Positions 56,699-64,000 of a stretch of DNA of 64,000 nucleotides are shown in pieces. Under the pieces are notes generated by a model. That model had not been told where the DNA came from. It saw only the letters and a list, made by a program, of their open reading frames with translations, and did no database searches. Every line of letters begins with the position of its first letter. The first letter of the stretch is position 1. The translations under genes and the position numbers were made by a program. The DNA is taken from NCBI GenBank assembly GCA_029204225.1, contig MU832540.1, forward strand, positions 1 through 64,000, written 5' to 3'. Source of the stretch: Diphasiastrum complanatum. Taxonomy: Eukaryota > Streptophyta > Lycopodiopsida > Lycopodiales > Lycopodiaceae.

Positions 56699-57256
56699 GT
56701 AGCATTGACCTGATCTTCTCTTTCAACCTGTTTTAATGCACAAAGCACTCCTTTGAACAACAACAAATGCTTTCAAAAGAAATCACCAAGATTTGAAACT
56801 ATCTCAAAAATTCTCTTCTAGCACTTATACCAAGCAAATCAACAAATAGAATCATGGAAGCTTGATCAACCTATGATCTATTCTCAATCTAATGACTTTT
56901 GTCACTTCCTAAGATTGAAACACACTCAAATGAAGTCCATCAACCTCACTATCTACAGATCCAATCAAAATTAGAGTTTTGTCAAAATCGCAAAAGATTG
57001 ACTATTCTAAATCTACATGCAAATGCTGAAATCTTGATTATGCAATCTAATAGCCACCACTTAGGCTGATCCAATGATCCAAAAATTGGCCAAGTCTAGT
57101 ATGTGAAATCAAAATTCGGAATTAATTAAGTTTGTAAACCTATATAGGGTTTTGATCTACAAAAGATCTAATCTACAACTCTAGCATGCTCTAGTCTTGA
57201 TATCTTCACCAAAGCATTGATAGATTTGATTTCCTCCTTCATAACCTGAAACACAA

Positions 57257-57268
57257 GCTCTGAGACCA
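57257..57268 (-). other. Copia primer-binding site
   Basis: Reads TGGTCTCAGAGC on the minus strand, directly adjoining the 5' LTR. It has one mismatch to the initiator tRNA-Met complement. Confidence 0.85.
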
Positions 57269-57900
57269 TGTGAAGGATTTCATATCATTATGATCCAATC
57301 CACTTGAAAGATCTTGGGTTACAAAGAGAAATACTCTACCAATCTCACCAATGTAGAAAAATCAGCATCTACACACAAAATGAGATGAAACTTCTAATAG
57401 AACTTGATCAAACATGAATCAAATAATTATGTACTGTTGCTGTCCGTACAAAACCAGCAAGCTACTGTATTTCACACGTGTGGATCCAAATATAACAAAT
57501 ATAGATCATTCTACACATAGAATTGCATGCAATCACAAGTATCGTGCACCAATGGATAGTAGAACCCAAGAGAACCATGTATAAGCATGAAATGAGATAG
57601 AAAAGAGAGAAGATATGTCTCTCAACGAGTTACATCCTTTTATAATAGGCCACTTGGCTTTCCCTCCAAAATGCTAATCCTACTATTTTTGGGTTTAGAT
57701 TCAAAGTACCCAACATTCAAATTTGAATATACTCAAACTTGCCTTCTAAGTTTCCCACACTTTCAAAAAGTGTTTATTCAAATGACATTTAGACTAATGA
57801 ACTTTAAAAAGTCAATCTCTAAGTCTAGAAACAAAGTTGGCCTCAATATGCCAAATATGGAAATAAAGCAAATATGATCAAACTAGTTGAATCTTTCACA
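57269..57900 (-). repeat. Copia 5' LTR
   Basis: 632 bp partner of 52066-52712. On the minus strand it starts TGTGAAAGATTCAAC at 57900 and ends CCTTCACA at 57269. Confidence 0.9.
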
Positions 57901-57905
57901 ACAAA

Positions 57906-58812
57906 TCTGTAGATAGGTAGGCATCGGCACCTAGACATGAGAGCTGTAGTTACATTATCATCTGCCATATTGATTTCCCGAAACACAAAATCAACTTAAT
58001 TAGTCAAGATCCAAGTCTTCAACTAACAAGTGAAATGTTTTGGGCCTTTTTAACTGGCCGATATTACTAAGCAAGGTCTTTAACTCATTAAGAAAATTTT
58101 GTTTAATCAATATCAGATTGATTTAAAACACAACAGCTTCTTAGGACCAATTTTAAAATTTACGAAAAAATTGGGATTTTAGAAATCTGTTCGAAATGGA
58201 CCAACTGTGAGAATCGATTAAAAAGATCGATCTATCATATTCACAGGCACTGTCACATATCGAAATCGTTTCGAAACATCCTGCATGCATTAAACTTGGC
58301 ATGCACTAACTTTTTTGAAAAATTGAATTTTATTTTCGTAAATAGGCTAGTAACTAGGTAGACCACCATTTTGTTGGGAACGGATCGAGTGAGGTCCCGA
58401 CAACGATAGAAGTCGAACTTGTCGAACGAATCAGATTGGGACGATCCTACTACTGCTCGAAGGCAGGGTCCGACGAGTTCCCTCGGTGCATGCACTACTG
58501 ATAACTAAGTAGGCGAACATAATAGTAAATTTGAACTGCACGGTTGTGTGCGGAAGCAAAGAGCAGATAATCAGACAAGTCAATCAGAAAGTCATACAAA
58601 AAGTGGAAAGCATGCAATACTAACAAAGAATCTAAACGCAGAACTAGACAGTAAGTGATGCAGGTGAGCACAAGACAATTGCGGGTGAAACAATGTGCTC
58701 ACAAATGCATGAAAGCATCTACAATGTCTGTCTCATTGATTACATCAATATTTTATTACAATGATCAACCATATACAATTTTACATTAGTGCATATGAAA
58801 AGCGTAGAGCCG
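57906..58812. other. No supported gene
   Basis: The only structure seen is a 9-bp inverted repeat (GTGAGCACA at 58664-58672, TGTGCTCAC at 58694-58702). The minus frame at 58253-58495 is unrecognised. Confidence 0.4.
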
Positions 58813-59193
58813 TTATGCTGTCTGTTGGAGATCGTGGGTGGCTGCTGTCATTGTCAAGTTAGTTTTGAAGTGTCTTGGTGACAGCATTTGGTCCTCGTGG
58901 GAACCCAAAAGGTTGTAGGCCGGTGCAAATGATATGTTATAAACATAGTTCCTCCCAGGAGGAACTATTAGCTGGCACGACCTTGCTGTAGCATTGTAGT
59001 TGGCATATATCATGTGCATTAGGTACGGGCTTTGATACCTCATCAAGATAGGCATCTGGAAGTCAATGAATTTAAAGAAGGATACCGCCTGTTGGTACCA
59101 GTGTTGCATTTCAGTAATATCCAATTTGGACAATTGGATGTCGAGCTTATTGGCATCAGGGTCATCAGAATTGGAGGCAGGGTTGATAGACAT
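58813..59193 (-). CDS. Unrecognised 126-residue ORF
   Basis: Open minus-strand frame starting MSINPASNSDDPDANKL. It has a charged N-terminal part, a central KFIDFQMPILMRYQSP, then SYN-type residues with PPGRNYVYNISFAPAYN and an end DLQQTA. Aromatic and Tyr/Asn-rich, it looks like a folded, beta-rich protein rather than random sequence. No upstream exon is certain: the minus strand immediately upstream is Ser/Thr/Pro/His-rich and repeats a 25-bp unit. The start could therefore be further upstream. I do not recognise it. Confidence 0.35.
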   Translation of the reverse strand: MSINPASNSDDPDANKLDIQLSKLDITEMQHWYQQAVSFFKFIDFQMPILMRYQSPYLMHMIYANYNATARSCQLIVPPGRNYVYNISFAPAYNLLGSHEDQMLSPRHFKTNLTMTAATHDLQQTA

Positions 59194-59261
59194 GATGAAA
59201 AAATTGGGAAACAGGGTTCTGGAAAAAAGGTGTCGGTCGAGAAGGCAGACAAGGTGAACGG

Positions 59262-59361
59262 GTGTCGGTTGAGATGTGATCGGAGGGTGTCGGTTGAGAT
59301 GTGAGCGGAGGGCGTCGGTTGAGATGTGAGCGGAGGGCGTCAGTTGAGATGTGAGAGGAAG
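59262..59361. repeat. 25-bp minisatellite, four units
   Basis: Units start at 59262, 59287, 59312 and 59337, each close to GYGTCGGTTGAGATGTGAGC followed by GGAGG. A fifth, more decayed start (GTGTCGGTCGAG) lies at 59230. It sits just upstream of the minus-strand ORF at 58813-59193. Confidence 0.9.
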
Positions 59362-59939
59362 TCTGTGTGAAGGGAGTTAGGGTGCGAATGGAAAGAAATG
59401 TGAAGAACTGAGGTTGGGAAGGGAAGATGTGTGAAAGCAGAGGTGTTGGGGATAGAACGGTGTGGAGGATGTGTGTCAAATGAAATAAAAAGATTGGAAC
59501 AGAATGAGGTGGGATAAGAACGATGGAAAGTAGAAGTTTGTTAAAATGGAGGTGGGGGTATATGGTTGTGAAGGAGCTGTAGAGGTGAAGATAGTGGGCA
59601 GAGATGGAGATGTAAGACAGGTAGGTTTCTGTGGAAACGAATGTATGGTGATGATGAATAACAAGTGTTGATGATTATGACGTGATATTCAATAGTGTAA
59701 TGGAAGCGTGATGAGTGCTTGCGTGACACTACCCCTCAGCATGCAAAAAGTTTCAAATGTTTTGTTTTCCATTGGCGATCTTAGGTTTGGAGATGGTTTG
59801 TGATGGCGCTCTCAATGGGAAACAAACGAGGATGGCTGATAGGCAGTGGAGATGGTGGGGAAGCGATGACAGATACACAGAAATGGAGAGCGCCAATATC
59901 GTGTACGAGATCAAGAAAATCGCCAGTAGATCGTCAATC
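59362..59939. other. No supported gene
   Basis: Purine-rich on the plus strand. The overlapping frames here are Ser/Thr/Pro/His-rich on the minus strand and unrecognised. It precedes the gypsy gag tail. Confidence 0.35.
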
Positions 59940-60206
59940 TAGTGTATGGATGACGTTGTACGGGTTGCAAAAGCATATGATTCCACAGTGGTGGCATCTA
60001 GAAAGCAATTACAGGCTTATCCATCGGGACCCAGCCAAAAGAAAGGAAAGAAAAGAGTTCATGGAAATAAATCCAAGTATTTTGATGAACTGGATCAAGC
60101 TGCCTATGAGTTTAGACAAAAGAAACATGTGTCCCAAAAAAAGGCTAGAAAAAGGAATGTGTGTTTTCATTGTTCTAAGTCTAGACACGTTATGAATTTT
60201 TGCTAG
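59940..60206 (+). pseudogene. Gypsy gag C-terminal end with zinc knuckle
   Basis: Plus strand: VRVAKAYDSTVVASRK, KKGKKRVHGNKSKYFDEL, then the knuckle CFHCSKSRHVMNFC near 60161-60202. The capsid part upstream is not visible, so the element is 5'-truncated or rearranged. The protease ORF overlaps by a few bases. Confidence 0.7.
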
Positions 60207-60892
60207 AACAAAAGAAAGGTGCAACTCAAGTCATTGAGATGCCAGGTAAAGAAAATTTTAAGTTGGAAATTAACAAAGTTAATCGTGAGTGTGATTGTTC
60301 TTATAGTATTGACCCATTCTTGCCAAATGAATTATTTCGTTTGAAAGGCACTGTTAAAGGACATGAAGTTAGTATTTTAGTGGATAGTGGATCCATTCAT
60401 AATTTTATTAACTCTGGTCTTGTGCAAAAACTTGGCCCAAAAACTGAAGCCAGTAACCATAGATACAGAGTATATCTAGCTTCAGGTGTGGAGTTGGAGA
60501 CATGGGATATTAACGTTCCAAGGCTCCAGGTATGGATACAAGATTATAGAGAGTTAATAGATTTCCATGTTTTAGATTTAGCATGTACGGATATAATTCT
60601 AGGGTACGAGTGGTTATTTAATAAGCATCCTGATATAGATTTTGAGAAGCATGTTCTCTCTTTTCTGAAGGGTAAAAAAATAGTCACACTGTTTGGAGAC
60701 AAATATGTACATCCATTTGGGATGAATTCATTTGCTAATGTAATGGAAATTTTTTATTATGAAGTTTATTTTCTATTTGCTAAGCCAATTTTGGATTTAT
60801 CTGAAATGCATCTAAGTAGTTGTAAATTGTCAAATATTATTAACCTAGTAGACTTAGATAAGGAGCAAATGGAGAAGAATGATATTGTCTGA
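60200..60892 (+). pseudogene. Gypsy aspartic protease
   Basis: Open frame of 230 residues. The domain reads LKGTVKGHEVSILVDSGSIHNFI with the catalytic DSG, then VQKLGPKTEASNHRY and TDIILGYEWLFNKHPDID ('ILG..WL' flap-end motif). It continues toward the RT linker with DLSEMHLSSCKLSN. It is intact by itself, but upstream gag is missing and downstream RT is damaged. Confidence 0.8.
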
Positions 60893-61582
60893 ATTTCAAG
60901 ATGTGTTTCTTGAAGAATTACCTCATGGAATACCACCATCCATGTCGCTAGACCATAAGATTGAGTTAGTTCCAAGTAGTCACCCTATCTCTAGACAACC
61001 ATATCGGTTTTCTTAGAAGAAGAGATAGAGATTACTAAGCAAATTGAAAATAATTTGAAGATGGGTCATATTCAGCCAAGTTCCTATTCTTCTGAAAGTG
61101 AAGAAAGATGGAGGCTTCTATTTGTGTGTTAAATACAAGGGGTTGAATGAGGTAACTAGTAAAAATAAATATCCATTGCCTTGGATGGATGATTTGGTAG
61201 ATTGACTAGATGCAGCTAAATACTTCACAAAGATAGACCTTAGAACCGGATATCATCAGATTAGGATTCATCCGAGTGATGTGCAAAAGACTGATTTTCG
61301 GACGAGACTTGATCATTATGAATTTCTCGTGCTTCGTTTTGGGTTGGCAAATGCACCAGCTATGTTCCAGCAGATGATGAACAATTTTTTTCGTCCATAT
61401 CTGAGAAAGTGTGTGGTTGTATGCTTATATTATATTCTCATCTACCATAGGACACTTAAGGAGCATTTGAGTCATCTTAAGACTATCTTAGATAATCTCA
61501 AACGAGAGAAACTGTATGCTAAAGAATTTAGTTCTTTAAGCATGCATTATTGTATCTCGGTCATAAGATCACTTGAAGATTG
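60893..61582 (+). pseudogene. Gypsy reverse transcriptase with destroyed active site
   Basis: Plus strand: [84 protein letters not shown]. The active-site stretch reads VCLYYILIYHRT where YLDDILIYS is expected: both catalytic Asp codons (GAT) have become Tyr (TAT). Stops occur near 61015 and 61203. The thumb continues to about 61580. Confidence 0.85.
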
Positions 61583-62250
61583 ATGAGAGTAAGGTCAAGA
61601 TAGTGCTTGAGTGGCCAATACCGAAGACAGTTAGAGAAGTTAGATCTTCTTTCGATTTTAAAGTTCTCTTTCGTAAGTCAATTGAAGATTATGCAAAGGT
61701 AGCGGCACCCTTAAATTATTTGACTAAAGGCAGAGTTAATAACAAGAAAAAGAGAGGTCAACCTAGTCCACCTATTGAGTGAAATGATGAATTGAACCAA
61801 TGCCTTGAGAAGCTCAAGAAAGCGGTTGCTTCAGCTTCTATTTTACAGATCGTGAATCCTGATATACCTTACGTCGTGCGAACTGATGCAAGTGATTCGG
61901 CGATAGGAGCAATTCTTCTACATGACGATAGGCCGATAGGGTTTGAAAACAAGAAACTCATAGGGCCTCAGTTGCGTTACACAACTCAGGAGAAGGAGTT
62001 ATTTGCTATGATACATACACTTAAAACTTGGAGGCATGACCTTTATGGTAGTCAGTTTATATTTTATACAGATCACCAGCCTCTAAAATACTTTTGTGAT
62101 CAAAACGATCTGAGAGGTCCTAAAGCTCGTTGGGCTGAGCTTATGCAGGAATTTGATCATGAGATCCGATATGTCAAAGGCAGAGGGAGGTTTGAGTTAG
62201 ATTTCTCAATCTGGTCCCATCTGGAAGATGGTGGAGATAGGAAAAAATGA
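61573..62250 (+). pseudogene. Gypsy RT connection and RNase H
   Basis: From 61573: DESKVKIVLEWPIPKT and YAKVAAPLNYLTKG. After a TGA at 61780 the frame 61792-62250 has VVRTDASDSAIGAILL (first catalytic Asp), TTQEKELFAMIHTLKTW (Glu) and FIFYTDHQPLKYF (Asp), then RWAELMQEFDHEIRYVKG. The RNase H motifs are preserved. Confidence 0.8.
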
Positions 62251-63046
62251 AAATGGAATAGAGATTTACTCACAAGGGTCTCAGGTTCCTCGAAAAGATA
62301 AGAAGATAGCGGAACAACTCTCTATCCAAGGTGGATTACTATTTCGAAATGAGAAATTAAAGTTTGTGTCTCAGTGGATGATGAGATAAAGAAGAGGATT
62401 CTTTATGAATGTCATGATGTTCCATGTGTAGGTCATTCGGGTATACACAGGACTCTAGACTTGGTCAGAAGAGAGTTTTATTGAACAAAACTCAACCCAT
62501 TTGTCGAGTCTTATGTGGTTAAATGTAGACCTTTGTTGGACTTCCAAGGACCCGATGCCAAAATGATTCTATTTGGGTTGTGGTGGACAAGTTAACAAAG
62601 TTAGTTACTTTTATACCAATCAAATTAACTGCTAAGGCTTCGGATTTAGCCCAAATCTTTGTGGAAAGATTATTTAGGCTTTATGGATTGCCAAGTGATA
62701 AAGATCCTACATTTACAGGACACTGTTGGTCAGCTATATTCCATAAGCTAGAAACCTCGCTTAGTTTTAGCTTTGCTGATCATCCTAAATCAGATGGCCA
62801 TACTGAGAGAACTAATCATACACAAGCAATCTCAGTGGGAAGATTATGTTCCTTTGATTGAGGTTGCTTACAATAGTAGAAAACATTTTGCTACTGGTTA
62901 TAGTCCGTTTATGTTGATGTACGATTTTCAACCTAGATCTCCGATAAATGTGGAGACAAAGTCTGTTAAGATCCAAAAAGTTGCGGATTTCTTGCATGAT
63001 ATGCATTAAATGTTGCAAGTGGCCCTTGATTGTATCCGAAGTGGTT
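62251..63046 (+). pseudogene. Gypsy integrase, frameshifted
   Basis: The zinc-binding region is CHDVPCVGHSGIHRTLDL near 62410. The core appears in two frames: WVVVDKLTKLVTFIPIK near 62575, LPSDKDPTFTGHCW near 62690 (an Asp in the place of the second catalytic residue), HPKSDGHTERTN near 62785, then EVAYNSRKHFATGYSPFML near 62860 and PINVETKSVKIQKV. It is cut at about 63046 by a copia LTR fragment. No chromodomain is visible. Confidence 0.8.
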
Positions 63047-63139
63047 AGAATAGATGGAAAATTCAAAAACTACTAAAACTGAAAATAGTCGTAGGACTAA
63101 GAAATCTGAGGCTTACTAAATTTAACACTCTCCCTTAAG
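63047..63139 (-). repeat. Copia 3' LTR stub and polypurine tract
   Basis: The minus strand reads CTTAAGGGAGAG at 63139-63128, then TGTTAAATTTAG from 63127 running to about 63047 (ending TCTAACCA), where gypsy sequence resumes. It is probably an 80-bp truncated LTR. Confidence 0.55.
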
Positions 63140-64000
63140 CTCTAGTTCATTTTTCTTACAAAGAGCTTTTCTCTAAAAAAAACTCAAATTTATAAACACT
63201 TAGAGCTTTAGTAAGTATGGCTACTAGCTAATCCTTTGTTCTAAAATGCACTACATCTAATGAAATGATATTTAATCTCTATGTGCTTCATGCATGAGTG
63301 AATACAGATGAAATGATATTTAATCTCTATGTGCTTCGTGCATGAGTGAATACAGGATTCTTAGCTAGCTAAATAGCGCTCTGGCTATCATACCTGATTG
63401 TTGTAGGCTTACTCTACAAGATGCCAATGTCTTCCATTATCCTTGTTGGCCAAACTGCCTCCTATGTAGCCGAACTTAGGACTTTGTACTCTGCTTTTGA
63501 GGTGGTGGAAAGAGAAACTGTATCTTGTTTCTTACTGGACCAAGAGAATACACCATTACCAACATGAAATGCATAACTTATGGTGGACCTTCTGTAGTTT
63601 ATACATCATTCCCAATCCAAATCTACAAAGTCCTGTAAACCTGGTAAAGCCCGTTGTCTCTCATATAGCAATCCATGAGTTAATGTAGCGAAGAATTTTC
63701 TTCGATGCTTTCTAATGAGTTTTCTTGGGCGTAACCATGAATTGGTTTACTACACTTACAACATAGCTTATGTCAGGATGAGTGGTTGTGAGATAAATAA
63801 CTAATTGACAAAACAACATAGTATCAACTATCTCATCTTGAATAGAAAGTTTCTTATCAACCTCCACACGTGTAGACACTAGCTTACTATCGCAGATCTT
63901 GAAACATTTGAGGATTTCGTTCACATACTTCGTTTGCGTGAGTGCAATGCTATCATGTTTTTCCAAATAATAGTGCATCAGCTAGAGGATAGATCTTTTT
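63140..64000 (-). pseudogene. Copia RT end and RNase H, runs off right edge
   Basis: Minus strand from 63978: the RT thumb TQTKYVNEILKCFKICDS and IYLTTTHPDISYVVSVVNQFM. RNase H then follows in other frames, with WSSKKQDTVSLSTT near 63520, YDSQSAI near 63390 and LAKNPVF near 63365. Stops and a 48-bp tandem duplication (63260-63355) break the end. Upstream parts of the element lie beyond the window. Confidence 0.8.
63260..63355. repeat. 48-bp tandem duplication
   Basis: Units at 63260-63307 and 63308-63355 differ by one base (CTTCATGC/CTTCGTGC). They duplicate part of the copia RNase H end. Confidence 0.9.

Larger units (their letters stand above)
52061..57905 (-). mobile_element. Complete but rearranged Ty1/copia element
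   Basis: Target duplication GCAAA (52061-52065) and ACAAA (57901-57905), one mismatch. The 3' LTR is 52066-52712 and the 5' LTR 57269-57900, closely similar direct repeats with minus-strand ends TGTGAAAG...TTCACA. The primer-binding site at 57268-57257 (TGGTCTCAGAGC, one mismatch to tRNA-iMet) abuts the 5' LTR. The polypurine tract GAAGAGGGAG at 52722-52713 abuts the 3' LTR. Internal order along the element: gag, RT tail (inverted), protease, RT (inverted), integrase, RT start, unrelated sequence, RNase H end. It is complete in its ends but non-functional inside. Confidence 0.9.

Noticed and set aside
58664-58702. Hairpin as a terminator or small RNA
   Set aside because: A 9-bp stem with a 21-bp loop is expected by chance in this much sequence.

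Overview
The window looks like land-plant nuclear DNA from a large, repeat-dense genome. No operons, bacterial genes or organelle genes are visible. Almost every recognisable coding stretch comes from a transposable element: Ty3/gypsy and Ty1/copia LTR retrotransposons whose primer-binding sites match plant initiator tRNA-Met, plus a LINE. Canonical GT-AG introns interrupt several ORFs, and a histone H3 relative carries a plant CENH3-like 'NLLIP' stretch. I cannot name the species. Layout 1-13 kb: a minus-strand gypsy gag, leader, primer-binding site and LTR (1-2807); a decayed plus-strand LINE (about 2811-5275); a copia integrase remnant (8250-8785); and a heavily decayed minus-strand chromodomain-type gypsy (8798-12600) that has lost its reverse transcriptase and was split by a copia solo LTR with a perfect 5-bp target duplication (10389-11086). 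A truncated copy of the first LTR follows (12874-13120). Layout 13-24 kb: mostly non-coding DNA. It holds one convincing host-type exon on the minus strand (15564-15865) with a CT/G-rich candidate 5' exon upstream (16632-17000), a minus-strand gypsy RT fragment (17570-18915), an unrecognised decayed ORF (19203-20317) and several mini- and microsatellites, including one with an exact 34-bp period. Layout 24-31 kb: two copies of an LTR family ('LTR-B', with a third at 50.4 kb), then a plus-strand gypsy-type gag and protease with no RT or integrase, followed by a long accessory ORF whose C-terminal region recurs at 44.6 and 49.6 kb. Layout 31-44 kb: an AT-rich gene island unlike the rest. It contains two separated transposase-like pieces (31.1 and 40.7-42.2 kb), a decayed multi-exon gene of unknown type (32.1-33.5), a foldback element, a spliced ULP1/C48-like cysteine protease gene (34.1-35.7, minus), an intronless CENH3-like histone with one nonsense codon (35.8-36.2, minus), and a divergently placed, apparently intact two-exon gene for a 475-aa acidic protein of unknown function (37.7-39.2, plus). 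A short motif built on GCGCG and GATATC recurs in both orientations across this island. Layout 44-64 kb: fragments of further gypsy elements; a complete but internally rearranged minus-strand copia element with both LTRs, primer-binding site, polypurine tract and target duplication (52061-57905), whose RT block is inverted and interrupted by the protease block; an unrecognised ORF beside a 25-bp minisatellite (58.8-59.4); a plus-strand gypsy pol with a destroyed RT active site (59.9-63.0); and a minus-strand copia RT/RNase H fragment running off the right edge. Apart from the intact 37.7 kb gene and the 15.6 kb exon, nothing here looks translatable as a full protein.
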